Part shown: piece after piece, positions 23,346-35,915 of the stretch | Layout of the letters: each line of letters begins with the position of its first letter | How positions within the stretch are numbered: position 1 is the first letter of the stretch | Source: Mucor racemosus | Lineage: Eukaryota; Mucoromycota; Mucoromycetes; Mucorales; Mucoraceae | Direction of reading: 5' to 3' | Length of the DNA stretch: 64,000 nucleotides | Assembly: GCA_027405735.1 (NCBI GenBank) | Contig: JAPEHQ010000005.1 | Location: 2,790,001 to 2,854,000 of the forward strand | The notes under the pieces: generated by a model | What the model was told of the DNA's origin: nothing | Databases searched by the model: none | What the model saw: the letters and a program-made list of their open reading frames with translations, nothing else | Position numbers and translations under genes: made by a program

Positions 23346-23754
23346 CTGTACTACATTACGCGTAACATGAAAATTTAATTTTGACCCATTATTTGACTTT
23401 ATGAAATTTCAAAGAATATCCGAAACAATCCATACAAAATAATATGAACAAATACGAGTTTTCATTTCTCTGTTTCCACAGCAACTCAGGCAACTAAACC
23501 TTTTTTAATTCTGTGGATCAACACTAGAAGTATTTGCCGTTGCAACGGGAGGTCATTTGAATCCATACTTGTGGAGAACTGGTGAACTTATTGACTTTAG
23601 TACATTATAAAAGCTGCTTCGCGTAAATAGCAGGTAACCAACTTGTTGTTCAAACTTGCCCAATGCACAATGACCTATGGAAGCTGGTATCCGAGGCACT
23701 TGTAGTACCTATTCATATCTATATTCATGAAGAGTGCTAGATTACTTGGATTGG

Positions 23755-25260
23755 CATTCATAGAGAATGTACAGTATTTAAATTGTTTTCAATAAAAATG
23801 CGCAGCAAGCTATAAATGCACTTTGGTGATGATTTTCTCAACACAAAGTAGGTTATCGATGTTGCTCTTTGAGATCAACGTGTCACAGATGCTTTCCTAC
23901 TATCATGTAAAAATAGAAGTTATTAGGATTAAAAGTCGCTGAGATAAGGCTTCTGTTACCAATTTCTTATGGTTGTAAAAAGTAGGTTTCAGGTGGTTTT
24001 TAAATGGGTTTAGAATGTTTTCACTCAATATTGAGTCAAATTATGTAAAAACTTCAAATAAAATAGATGTAACTCCCAGCTACTCTGCATTTTTTGTTTC
24101 AGCAAAAAATATTGATTTTTGGTCGAGATAATTAAAATAATAGTTTTTATCACAGCTTATAACATGTCCCAAAATCGTTATGAAAAAATGGACGAAAAAT
24201 GATTCAAAAAACAAGATTGTTTAAATGCTCATGAACTGCAAAGTAAGTAGACCTAGCATATTAAATGGTTTTTGTACAGTTTTAAATTTTGCATCCATTT
24301 ATATAAAATTTGAAAACAATTTTTACATACAATTTTGCGCAAAATGCAATTGAAATTTTGGAGATTTTTTGAAGATACAGGACACTTTTTATAAGCATAT
24401 TTAAAATATAATAAACGGCAATAATGCACCAAAAAATTATCTATTGACCGAGCTATTATTTAGCTTTTTAGCTACATTTTTCGTAGAGAAAACAAGATTT
24501 TGTCCAAATTTTTTTCAGTTTCAGAATTTGGGATGAGGGTATACAAGGGGAAAATGGATGCCAGAAATGGAGGTATCTTTTTGTGCACATTTTTGAGAAT
24601 ATCTCCACGAAAAATTAATATTTTGAAAAACTCTAAATTGGGTCTGAGAGAGCTCAACGAGCTGGATGATATGAATGCAAAAAAATGTTGCTCAATTTAA
24701 CCAATATTTTGAAACCTACCATAGAAATGTCAAAAAAAATGAAAAAAAAAATAAAGGTGCTCAGAATTTTTTTATATTTAAATATGTTATAGAGCACTTT
24801 AAAACAAGTAAATTTTATTATTGGACAGTGTTAGTATAGCTTAATTGTTTCTGGAGATATGAAGCCTCAAAGGTTTCAATCCATTAGCAGTAAAATACGC
24901 GTAAAAAATCTGAAACCTTAGCACTGAAAAATTAATACCAACTGCAAAAAGTAGGATATTTCCGGATACTTGTTTTTGAATTAAAGCTGAACATCTCAGG
25001 TATATTGGCATATAATTTTTTCTTGGTGTTATTTAGTGAAAACAAAAAGTAGAGCAGGGATGAAAAATGAGACCCAGTTTTCAAGGAAAAAGCAGTGAAT
25101 TTTACGCGTTTTTAAGTCTATCGTGAGATATAAAATAAATTTAGGGATAGGTAGCATAATGCGACCAATTCATGTCTGTTTAGCAGTGTCTAAAGTATAT
25201 CCTAAAAATATTTAGTATGAGATTAATTATATAAAGGAGGGTGCGCTCTGATTCTGAAGA
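23755..25260 (+). repeat. Family X dispersed repeat, copy 2
   Basis: A near full-length copy. Matches to copy 1 include ATGCGCAGCAAGCTATAA, GATTCAAAAAACAAGATTG, GGGATGAGGGTATACAAGGG, ATCTCCACGAAAAATTAATA and TAGGTAGCATAATGCGACC. The site CTCAATTTAACCAATATTTT near 24690 is intact here but holds a solo LTR in copy 3. Confidence 0.75.
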
Positions 25261-28200
25261 TTGAAAATCACGAAAATTTGATTGTTTTGAAAATTCAAAT
25301 TTTCCTCGAAGGGTCATCTACAAGAAATATCAAATTCCATTCAAGGTATGGACTGTACGTTTTTAGAGTGGATCGGGGGATGGGGGGTAATACAGTTTAT
25401 CAACTATGGAGAGTAAGATTCTTAGCATCCGAAAAGTAGGTAAATGGCTATTCTTTCTTACCAGTTGACTCTACAGATTTACTTTTTTTTTTTTTTTTTT
25501 TATTTTTACCTTTTTACATGTGCGTACACCAAATTTGTAGCATTCATTTGACTTATTATACTCGATTCTAGCTGCATATATTTGATACAGTGATGATTTA
25601 AATTATCAAACTGTAAACATAAGAAAATTGACTGCTCGTTTTCATCAACCAAATATCATAACAAAAAGTAACAAAATATTGTATGTATTCATTTAAAAAA
25701 CCTCCAGTGCATTTGTACCTTTTTTTTGTAATCATTGAAAGAGGTAAGGTGAAAGGTTCCTTCTTTTCAAACTAACGGAGCAGTAAATTTTATTCACTAT
25801 TTTCAAAGTTTTGTGAGATATGTTATATGTACAATTATGACCCCTATTGACCAATTGAAAGCTGAAACCAACTAGTATAATGCATATGATATAATTGAAA
25901 CTATATAACTCAAACTAATACTATTCATTAAGTCAAAGCTCAAATGGCGCATTCTTCTAATTGACGGCAATTTTCATTTCATTGAATATCATGCAGCAGT
26001 ATGTGAAAACATTTCCCCATTGAGTAATTATGTATGCAGACTGTTAAACTTTAAAATTCCCAATTATATACATAAAATTTGACAATTTCATAAAAATCGA
26101 AATATAACAGTACAAATATATGTGGGGTATTATTATTCACTTACTAGATATATACTAGTATTGTTATCGTTTGATAGCGCATCGTAAAATCAGTAGAGAT
26201 ATCTTTGAATGTTCGTTAAGATTTTGCCAATTTGAAATGTCAATAATTCTTAATTTATGTTTCAACACCGAATCATTAACCTAACCCCTTTTTTATGCAG
26301 AATGATGATTAAAAGAAGAAAAGAAAGAAAAAAGGCAATCCGGTTATAACGTATGATATCTAGTGTATTCATACTAGTTGAATATGTACAAGAAGATCAA
26401 ACTGAAGTATACAAACGCTTAAATCTAAATAGACATGTCACGCTCATGTCATTTTACGCCTTCATAAGGATGTACATACTGTACTTGTTTCATTATAAAC
26501 ACACTAAACACCATTCATGTATATGATTTTCATCTACTACATGGAACCAAAAAGGAATAAAATCCTAAAATATTGCTATAAATCCATGCACGTACATACA
26601 TTATGTAGCATCGTGTGATTATTTCATGCAGAAGATCAAGAAGGTGCTGCAGCTTTGTAATTTGAAGACAAATTTAAGCAAGACAATAATCTATAAAGAA
26701 TGCTACCACCAAACACAGTAATGCCAATAGCAGCTATATGAAAGAAAAAACTTGGCAAATATGAGAAGCAAACAATAAGGGTGATACATTTCCAAAATTG
26801 TAATCAAATTGCTACATCACACAAGCACACTGTCAACACAAAAAATCGTATGATATTGATATCATGAATTTCAATTATTGACAACAACCGCAAGCATTTA
26901 AAATCATTGAGGATAATTACTGTAGCACAATAACCATTCGGCCCGATGTATGAAAAATCGGTAATCGTGTAGTCGCGGTTTTACGAAGCTTTTTGATTGT
27001 TTATGCATTACTCCTTTATTTATATGTTTGTGCGTTTGTTGTATGTATATATTTGAATAGTGTATGTTTATTTATATACAATAATAACAAGAAAAAAAAA
27101 ATAGGGTCCCTATTCATTTGTATAATATCACAATGTTACGTAGATTTATAAACAAGAATAAAAAGCGTGGCATTTTATAGTTTTTAAGGAGATCCAAGTA
27201 TCTCTAATGCATATTTTAAAGGGGGAAGCAAGGATAAACTATATTTATAATAGTAACAATAACAAAATAGCCACCAGGGAATATATACAAATATGGAAAC
27301 TATGGATCATTCGTTTTTTTTCTTTCCTGCTGATGTTGTTGTTGTCGTCGTTGTCGTTGTAGCCATAGAATATTAAGAAAAAGAGTAAATTCCCATGTTG
27401 ATGAAATTATTGTCAAGTAAAAAGATCATGTTTATTTTATTGGTCATGTAGATCCTTTTAATTTATTTACTATTAAAACCCTTGATTTCCTGATGAGACC
27501 CAACTAACACTGCTATTGGCGACATTTATATATGTAATATGTTCATACAATATGGATTTAATGTTGTCAAATATGTGTATATGTATATATCAAGTAAGGT
27601 ATACACATCAAGTATAGTATATAAAAACGCAGTTTTAATTGATTACTCTTGTTCACGATGGCAATAAGCGCCGGCGCTTTGACCTTTCAAATTTAGAATA
27701 CACATTGATTCAATCATTTGTTTAAAATATATGCAATATGTTGTCATGTAATGAACATCTTTCTGTTGAATGGTTTTAGCGAAGCATTAATTTGCTAATA
27801 TATATATATATATATATTAAGGTAGACAGTATTCAAATTATATAAATATAAATATGCTATAAATATAAACTTATAATGCTCCTAAAGTACAATTATAAAC
27901 TTATAGTGACCAATGATAGTTTGCATATTTGTACAAACAACATATTATATTGTGGCAAAAATGCGTAAAATATCTCGGTAAATTTGCATTCTATTTTGCC
28001 AAGTAAAATATTTTATTCTTTTCTGCTTTAATAACTTGCAATTACATAGTTTCTTGGCAGATCATAAAATATGATTGGTTTAATTAAGGAAAAAGATGGA
28101 AAAAAGGGAGGGGGGAGGCAATAGTTGTATAATATTAAAAGGGGAATTATATGGTGTATATATATATAAATAATATTTAAGGAGACAGACAGAGAAAGAG

Positions 28201-28350
28201 AGATTTACTACTACTATGTTCACGTTTGATATAAACAAGCACGTTTTTTTTTCTCGCTTATTTCCACTTTTGTAATGCAGGGCGAACAACTTTTTGTGCA
28301 TCAAAATAAAAAGGAATCCAGGCCCACGTTATTTTTCAATCAGTGCGTAA
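25261..28350. other. Long gene-free AT-rich region
   Basis: About 3 kb without a recognisable gene or dispersed repeat. It contains an imperfect hairpin at 25277-25306, a T-tract at 25481-25502, a (TTG/TCG)n run near 27336-27360, a perfect 14-bp palindrome at 27666-27679 and TA microsatellites near 27800. The part next to 28350 is upstream DNA of the zinc-finger gene. Confidence 0.5.
27666..27679. other. Perfect GC-rich palindrome
   Basis: AAGCGCCGGCGCTT reads the same on both strands and stands out in very AT-rich DNA about 800 bp upstream of the zinc-finger gene. It could be a dimeric factor site or chance. Confidence 0.4.
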
Positions 28351-28352
28351 AA

Positions 28353-28360
28353 TATATAAA
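28353..28360 (+). promoter_or_regulatory. Likely TATA box of the C2H2 factor gene
   Basis: TATATAAA about 113 bp before the ATG, followed by a T-rich tract (28422-28451) and a short CT leader. Confidence 0.45.
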
Positions 28361-28472
28361 CTAACGTTGAGCCACCTTATTTCAAATATAAATATAGCTA
28401 CTTTTGTATTAAATCTTTCTGGTTTTTTTTTTTTTTTCTTTTATTTTTCTTCATTCTCAACTAAATTCAATC

Positions 28473-29360
28473 ATGGATTCAACTTTATCAATTAAAAATG
28501 CCTCTGGCAAAACATTTAGTCTTTTAAACGAATCACCTATTAGTAACAAATCAACAGCAACATCATTTAAAGTAACCAAATTAACAACTTCGATGACTTT
28601 ACCTGTTCAACCAAGAAGAAAATATCATTGCGTTGAACCTGGATGTAATAAAAGTTTCACTACAAGTGGTCATTTAGCCAGACATAATCGTATTCACACA
28701 GGCGAAAAGAACTTTCATTGTCTTCATCCTGGTTGTCCAAGTCGATTTTCTCGCCAAGACAATATGATGCAGCATTACCGTACTCATCTTTCTCAAAAAT
28801 TGCGTCGTCAACATCTTCGTCAACACCAACAAGAAAAGAAGAAAGAATCACCTCAATTGTATTGCCACTCTCTCCATAGTGGTGAAGATCACATGTCTTT
28901 TCAACCCCTTATGACAAGACCTCGAAGATCTGTTACTATGCCTAGTTTACCTTATCCACCAGCTAATTTATCAATGATGATGATGAATCAACAAAAAGTT
29001 GTGAATAGACCTCGTCGTGCTCTTTCAACCTCTTCAACTTGCTCATCTTCATCTTCATCTGTTGGATCTTTATCTTGCTCTCCTCCACCTTTGTCTTCTT
29101 CTTCTCCTTCTCCTTCAGTGATGTATTATTATGATCATGATCATGCTCAGGTATTACCACCAACACATCAACATTATCATCATCATCATCAACATCAACA
29201 CCAACACCAACACCAATACAGTCGTTATCATCACAATCAAGCACATTCAATCGAACGTCAATCTAACAAACAACAGCAAAATCATGAATGGGCACCCAAT
29301 TCACAAAAATCACTTTCAAGCCTTTTGCATTTAGCCAATATTGTCAGCACATTTGGATAA
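28473..29360 (+). CDS. C2H2 zinc-finger transcription factor, Nrg1-like
   Basis: A single-exon protein of 295 residues. Two adjacent C2H2 fingers at about residues 50-107: YHCVEPGCNKSFTTSGHLARH then HTGEKNFHCLHPGC and FSRQDNMMQHYRTH. The TTSGHLARHNRIHTGEKN and FSR(Q/H)DN..QHYRTH signature is that of fungal Nrg1/Nrg2-type factors. In yeasts these repress glucose-, filamentation- and stress-related genes through Tup1-Ssn6. A basic segment follows the fingers (LRRQHLRQHQQEKKK). The rest is low complexity: a Ser-rich run (about 186-215) and a His/Gln-rich run (about 230-255) encoded by CAT/CAA/CAC repeats. The ATG at 28473 follows a CT leader and is the first in frame. The DNA-binding class is certain; orthology to Nrg1 is likely but rests on the fingers alone. 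Confidence 0.88.
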   Translation: MDSTLSIKNASGKTFSLLNESPISNKSTATSFKVTKLTTSMTLPVQPRRKYHCVEPGCNKSFTTSGHLARHNRIHTGEKNFHCLHPGCPSRFSRQDNMMQHYRTHLSQKLRRQHLRQHQQEKKKESPQLYCHSLHSGEDHMSFQPLMTRPRRSVTMPSLPYPPANLSMMMMNQQKVVNRPRRALSTSSTCSSSSSSVGSLSCSPPPLSSSSPSPSVMYYYDHDHAQVLPPTHQHYHHHHQHQHQHQHQYSRYHHNQAHSIERQSNKQQQNHEWAPNSQKSLSSLLHLANIVSTFG

Positions 29361-29512
29361 TTTTTTTTTTTTTCCAATATGATTTCTTTTTTCTTTTCTT
29401 TATATACAACATGCCATTATTTATTCAGTATACATACATCAAAGCCTTCCTTTTTTCTTTTTCATTTATGCAATTCATCCTTTTGTAACTTTCTTCTTTA
29501 TACAACAACGGC

Positions 29513-29550
<38 letters not shown>

Positions 29551-29746
29551 ACTTGTAAATTAAACACCCCCTTTTTTTTTCTTTTCTCTGTGTAACTTTT
29601 TTCTCTTTTATTTTGTTAAATTATCCCCCCCCCTTTTTTTTTCTTCTTCATTATGCGACCCTTTTTTATATACCAAGAAAAAAAAAACCTTTCCTTTATA
29701 TATATATATATATATAAATATAAATATGTTTATATCATAGTATATC

Positions 29747-29780
<34 letters not shown>

Positions 29781-29800
29781 ATAATAATAATAAGCTCAAC
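29361..29800. repeat. Cluster of simple-sequence repeats after the zinc-finger gene
   Basis: In 440 bp there are T and C homopolymers (29361-29373, 29570-29580, 29626-29642), a (CAA)n array at about 29505-29550, a TA microsatellite at 29697-29716 and a (TAG)n/(TAA)n array at 29745-29792. Probably 3' untranslated and flanking DNA. Confidence 0.8.
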
Positions 29801-32304
29801 CAATCAACGGTGATATCATAGTCATATAGAATAAAATAAACATCTTTTTCAACTCATAAATCCCTTTTTTTGTGTAATATATCAAAAAAAGAAAAAATCA
29901 ACCATCAAGCTTGATGTTTACTGTAGCACAAAACTATGTTCTTTAATGAAATATTTGTATATTTTAGTTGCATAAATAAACAATCTCAAGTTCCTTTAAA
30001 TAGTTCTTTCTGGTAACATTATGCTTCTTCAAGGTAACTGCCAGTTTCATCAGTAAGTATAATATCCAATGATGGAAGGGCTTTATTTTCTACTTGAACA
30101 CATAGCATAGTTTAAGTAAGTAAGTCAACAAGCAAGTAAATATATTCAATATATATATATATATATATATAATACCGTTTTATATTCTCTTGCAAGGGAT
30201 GCTATTAGCTTGTTGGGCCTCTTCTAAAGTGGAATCAAATAAACGCTTAAAAAAGGCTGTTTAAGCAAAACTTGAACTCTCAAAAGAAGGTTATTTTTTC
30301 ATGTTTCTGTTTATGCGTGTAGAATATAGTATATTATACTGTATGATTGGGTTATAAACCAAAAATATTTGCAAATGTTGTTCAAAAGGAATACGACTTT
30401 CAATACTTTAGTCGTTCATTAATTTAAAATTTAATATAATACTACCTATTATGAGGGACAATATCGATTGGAGATTGCTTGATCGCCAATTCAAGCTTTC
30501 CTGAAAAGCATTATACTTGAACGCTTTTGAGTAGAATCAGTAAATGTTTCCGTGTGCCACCATCAATATACATTTATTTAACACCTAGATATAATCTGAA
30601 GTTTTAAGGTAATAATCTATAGAAACATGTTGTGTACGTTGTCTACTCTCAAACAAGCTCGTCGATTGACCCTAATCTTATCAATAAAAGATTTCAATGT
30701 ATAGCCTTGCTATTAGGCATTCATACGATGGGCATCAAATTCTAGAAATGTTTCACGGTATAGACTATCAAACTACACGGCTACTGATAATAAGGTATAT
30801 ACGCCTAAGCATACAATAGTACCAAATAGCAACTGGCGAGATCGACCGCTTACAGCAAGACGTGTTTGATGTCATAATTCTCACAGCAAGGCAGATTTAG
30901 TATTGTAACCTACTACCTTGGCTGCCTAATTAAGATAACTACTAATTGTAATCTCTGCTACAGTATTTTAGCTTAAATCTACTCTTTGAGTGTAAATATC
31001 ATAACTTTAGGTGAAGCCTACCTGTGCATTTTTTTGTTTACGAAGGTTTATTGACTTGTTCATGGAGTAATTGAGATTTCTATTCCAAATCTACTGTGTA
31101 CTTTTTTTTTGTTGCCATTACCCGACTACCGGTCAGGTGTAATAAGTATGTTACTTTTTTTAATATACGGATATACTTTACAATATATGCTATAACATTA
31201 TAAAATACATAGCATGATAGCAAATAAAAAACATTTATACACTTACTGACGTGTACATGAATATATACAAATTTGTTTTATCTGCTTATCGATCATAACT
31301 GTACCATGAATAGCCTTTAAAAAATGGTACCATAAATTTTAAATGTTGAAAAAAAAAAAAAAAAAGCATTATATGATTGCAGAACCTACAAAGAAAGTTC
31401 AAAAGAATTAGACGTTTTTGGCACCATTTCAAGTAATAGCGCTATTAGAGTCGTTATAGATTGCAATTGATCTGCTGAATATACAAGAAGCAGCCAACCA
31501 AATACACTGAGAAGCACTGAATTATTACGTTTACAAAAATATGCCGTGCATATTCATCTACATATTAAGATACGGTCTGTAACTGTAGCACCATTATTCG
31601 TGGAGAAATCATAACTTTTGCATGTTTTTGCTTGATCTGTGATTTAAGCTACGGTACAGACCTATGAATGCTTATAAAACTTGCTAGATCAATCGACCAC
31701 CAACTTTGGTAATATTTTTTTCTTCGTATCTCCATCAAAAATTGATATATTTTAGAGCATTAAATTACTACGGATAGTACTATAACATAAAAATTTAAAA
31801 AATTTAAAAAATTTCAAAAAGGACGCAAAACATGAAAAAATCGTAAAGTTTTTGATACTTTCATATGTTTAAGAACATGTCTTAACAAACATATTGCAAT
31901 AAAAATGAGTTTGGTACCTTAATTCCTCGCTGAGATGTACTGCCGCGCAGAGTTTTTATTTTTTGAAGCATGAATTAGAGAACTCAGATCTTTAAAGAGT
32001 TTTTTTTTTGAAAAAAAAAATTTATAGAGTATAAAAATAAATGGAATCTAGCTGTAGCATATCAGATATTCTATTGCATTTTTTATTTTCAGTTTTCTAT
32101 AAAAAAGTAATACCATTTTTTCAGATTTATGCCTTGTAGTGTCAGTGCCACCAGAGGCTACAAAATCAACGATCACACAGGCTTTCCATAATCGGAAGGA
32201 CAATACTGTTGCATAGCCTTCGTCGTTAATGAGTCGGGTGTTATAAACACCATTTTCTCTGATCATTATCAGTATTCACCTTTTTAGTTAAAACTTTATA
32301 AGCT
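29801..32304. other. Intergenic, no gene seen
   Basis: About 2.5 kb of AT-rich DNA with a TA microsatellite at 30150-30171, an A-tract at 31349-31366 and low-complexity AAATTTAAAAA at 31793-31820. The 31700-32030 part has the texture of family X, but I could not align it convincingly. The 5' end of the TBC gene lies at the right. Confidence 0.5.
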
Positions 32305-34345
32305 ATGGAGCAACGTAAGTTTGTTATCATAAAATTGATCTTGTAGCTAATCTGATTTTGAATAGAGTCTCACAAGTAACTAAAAATTAGCCCATATGAA
32401 TGATATTTTATGTTTTAATTTGTGTAAATAGGTCGTTCTGGAAAAGACGAGGACTTAAACTTCCAGGAAGGTATAGTATTTTTTTTTTTTTTAATTATAA
32501 GAAAAGGGGATGCTTTGCATTCCAAAATTAATCAAAATTATGATAATAATAAAATACTCAGTATTAGTGTTGTTCCTAGCTTTTCTACTACATCAGAGGA
32601 CGATAAATCCAACAAGACAGAAGTTATAGGCGCACGATATACTTACAATAGCTTAGTAACATTTCACGATGCATCACTGAAGCCTGTCATGTTGCCTTCT
32701 CAATATCCAGCCTTGAATAACCAGATATCTTCTCAGCAACAGCAACAACAACAACAACAGGCAGGAAATAAATCTACCGACAAACATTCAAAGAAGAACA
32801 ATCATGCAAGAAGCACCTCAACTCAAAAATCCTTCAACGCGTTTTTAAAAGACACAAATGACGAATGGAGCGATGATATACATGAGCCTGGAAAACAACC
32901 TAGTGTGGTTGTTGCAGACCCTTCAAACGACCATGAGGCACTAGCAAAAGCCTCCAAAGCTGTGGAAGCTGTATTATCAACGACCGCAATTCCTGTCAAT
33001 TCCCCATCTCAACCTCCAAGAAAGAAAAAATCGATAAACCCCAATGGAATCAAAGATCATATTGAGGATATTCTGTTAGGTAAAAAGATTACATTTCCAA
33101 AGAAATAATCCAAGATAATTGATTCAGATTGACAGATCCCACATTATCTTTAAAATGGACTAACACGGAAGATGCCAGAGATCCGATGAGATCCAAGAAA
33201 TTCAAAGAAGTTTTGTCGGTATCTAATGTAGATTTAGGTAAGGATTATTTATGATTGTGATATCCAAAAGGGAATGTATACCTGAATCATATCTTACTAG
33301 TGGCACTACGATCACTAAGTTGGAGTGGTATACCCGAGGAGTTAAGAATGATGGCTTGGCAATTATTACTTGGATATCTACCTTGCAATTCAGCTAGAAG
33401 AGAAATCACACTTGCACGTAAAAGAAAAGAATATTCAGATAGTGTAACAGCAACATATGCTCGAGGAATAGCAGGTTTGGATCAAGCACTATGGCACCAA
33501 ATTCATATTGATATACCCAGAACTAATCCCGGTATTCCGTTATATCAATATGAAGCAACACAATTGGTAATTACAAACATTTACTGTGGAATCGGATTGC
33601 ATATTTATTAATTTGGAAATAGTGTTTGGAAAGAATTTTATATCAATGGGCAATTAGACATCCAGCAAGTGGATATGTGCAGGGAATTAATGATTTAGTA
33701 ACGCCAATTTTTGAAGTGTTTTTATCAGCCTATATCGACGAGGATCCCGAGCAGTATGATGTTGGCAAATTGGACAAGGAGATGTTGAGTGTAATCGAAG
33801 CGGATAGTTTCTGGTGTTTATCAAAACTGTTGGATGGTATTCAAGACAATTATACATTTGCACAACCAGGTATTCAAAGACAAATATTGACATTAAAAGA
33901 ATTAGTTACTAGAATTGATGGTAAAAAAAAAAAAAAAGATTGATTATCAAAGTTTGATTTCAAGTTTTTAACGTAAAATTACAATATTGCAGCTCGCCTA
34001 GCACAACATTTACAAAACGAAGGAATTGAATTTATCCAATTTGCTTTTAGGTGGATGAATTGTTTGTTAATGCGCGAGTTACCACTTCGTAGCACCATTC
34101 GTATGTGGGATACTTATTTGGCGGAAGGCTCATCTGAAGGGTTTTCAGAATTTCATGTTTATGTTTGTGCGGCATTTCTAGTAAAATGGTCGAATCAATT
34201 GCAAAAACTTGATTTTCAAGGTGTTATGATATTTTTACAACAGTTACCAACGCAAGGCTGGCAAGAAAAGGATGTTGAATTACTATTGTCAGAAGCATAC
34301 ATGTGGAAAACCTTGTTTCATAATGCACCAAATCATTTGAAATAA
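32305..34345 (+). CDS. TBC-domain Rab GTPase-activating protein, Gyp1/TBC1D22 type
   Basis: Predicted to inactivate a Golgi-type Rab (Ypt1 for yeast Gyp1) by supplying arginine and glutamine fingers. Seven exons: 32305-32314, 32432-32470, 32507-33079, 33136-33237, 33301-33566, 33623-33920, 33993-34345, giving 546 residues. The N-terminal ~230 residues are low complexity with a poly-Gln run (CAG/CAA codons at 32734-32760) and basic clusters. The TBC domain runs from about 250 to the end: LRSLSWSGIPEELRMMAW, the arginine finger in IDIPRTNP (Arg318), and LERILYQWAIRHP followed by SGYVQGINDL (Gln350). Later signatures are FAFRWMNCLLMREL and RMWDTYLAEG. The WAIRHPASGYVQGINDLVTP block is close to yeast Gyp1. 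The first coding exon is only 10 nt; the ATG at 32305 is chosen because it splices in frame to RRSGKDEDLNF. An alternative upstream start cannot be excluded. Confidence 0.9.
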
Positions 34346-34894
34346 AAACATTTAATGAAATTTGATATATTGATTATGATAAATTTCTATTTGTACCATT
34401 TGATTGTTTTGAACGAGAAGTGCTTTCTTTCTTTGAATCCTAAGCCTGTAATGACTTGAAGGCGTTATGGTAAACTCTAACGAAATTAGTCTTCTTTGTA
34501 CCCAAAGAAACTGTTAGTCCAAAGACAATCACCAATTCCATGAAATTGGAATAGTGTTTTGGATATCAGATCTTATTTAAATCCAAATTAAAAAGATTAG
34601 TACACAATACACCATTTGCTAAAAAGTATTGAACAACATAAATATTCGCTGATTCTATCTGAATTATTTAGTAGAAAAAAAAAATGATAATGTTATTAGA
34701 TTGATTCAAAAATAGAATTCTTAACGAAGCTACCTGCAGAATATCAACCCAACTAATTATGATGCGACTTCTAAAATAACAATATTTACTTTACAATCAA
34801 GTTGATTTTAGGGTATTCCTAAAAACTTAAATTATTTTTTTGGGACATCTAGTTCATGCATATTCATTTATTAGAAATGTGGTGAGCGAAGATA
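34346..34894. other. Intergenic, no gene seen
   Basis: A short spacer downstream of the TBC gene leading into the inverted family X copy. No repeat match noticed. Confidence 0.5.
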
Positions 34895-35915
34895 ACCACT
34901 GCGATTTGATTAAAAAATCGACAATTTTCAACCTTCAAAACCAGAACGTGCCATCTTCTCTATAACTAACCTCTAGGTATAGTTTCTGGGATATACCTTA
35001 GACATTGCTAAATACATATAAATTGGTCACATTATGTGATATGTTCTTAATTTATTTTATGCCTCATGAAATGTTCAGGATCATGTAAAGCTCACTGCTT
35101 TTTCCTTAAAAACGAGATCTATTTTTTTTCTCCTTGCTCGACTTTTTTTTTTTTTTACTAAACAATACCAAGAAACAATTTATATGCCAATGTACCTGAA
35201 ATGTCCTACTTTAATCTAAAAATAATTTCCAGGAAATATCTTACCTTTAGCAATTGGTATAGTCTTTTTAGTGCTTATGTTTCAGGTTTTTACCGCCAAT
35301 CCACTGCTAAAAATGTATATCTTTGAGCCTTCATATCTCAACAAATAATTAACATATTTAAAATAAAAAAATTGAGTACTTTTTTTTAATCTTACTTTTT
35401 TTTTGACCTTTTTGTAGTAGATTTCAAAATATCTGTTAAATTGAGCAATATTTTTTTTGCATATATGCCATAGCTGCTGTCGAGCTCTCTTGTGTTGCAT
35501 CCACAGATCTGTGTGCATTCCTTGGTTAAGATTACGACACAGTTTGATATGTTAAGTTCTCCATTACTGTGTATTATGTTATAAAGCTCAGTTTATACTG
35601 TACGTATTGAGGAATGTGGAACTAGTGTGTGTCACCTAGACTTGATTGCATATATGTATATATATATATATATATATATAAATAAACTTATTTTAGACTA
35701 GTCATATAATTAGAGAATGTGAATATAAAAGAAGATGTTTCAATCTTATAATAAAGTTCTTTAGTTTTAGTGTGCTCTTTCATTTTATAACAGTTTTCCT
35801 TTATTTTTATTAAATGATTTAGTACATATTTAAGCTTTGAGATTGATATAATTTCCTGGCACAACATCTTAGACACAATTTTTTTTTCAAAATATTTTTT
35901 TTTCCTGGAGATTGA
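34895..35915 (-). repeat. Family X dispersed repeat, inverted copy 4 (5'-truncated)
   Basis: The reverse complement of the distal part of family X. It matches 49560-50520 most closely: GAGATCTATTTTTTTTCTCC, the TTTACCGCCAATCCACTGCT block, and TTGAGCAATATTTTTTTTGC. The match fades near 35915. Its far end (34895-34980) aligns with about 25230-25290 of copy 2. A solo LTR (35493-35866) interrupts it. Confidence 0.75.
35493..35866 (+). repeat. Solo LTR, family gamma
   Basis: A 374-bp insertion with TGTTGCATCC...GGCACAACA ends inside family X. The flanking 5-mers are TCTTG (35488-35492) and TCTTA (35867-35871), a target duplication with one mismatch. A TATAAAAG-like box near 35725 and AATAAAG near 35748 suggest plus-strand polarity. 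The sister insertion is 49662-50009 on the opposite strand. A TA microsatellite at about 35655-35681 makes this copy longer. Confidence 0.8.

Noticed and set aside
28963..29250. Asp-rich minus-strand frame opposite the zinc-finger gene
   Set aside because: It is the complement of CAT/CAA repeats coding the His/Gln tract.
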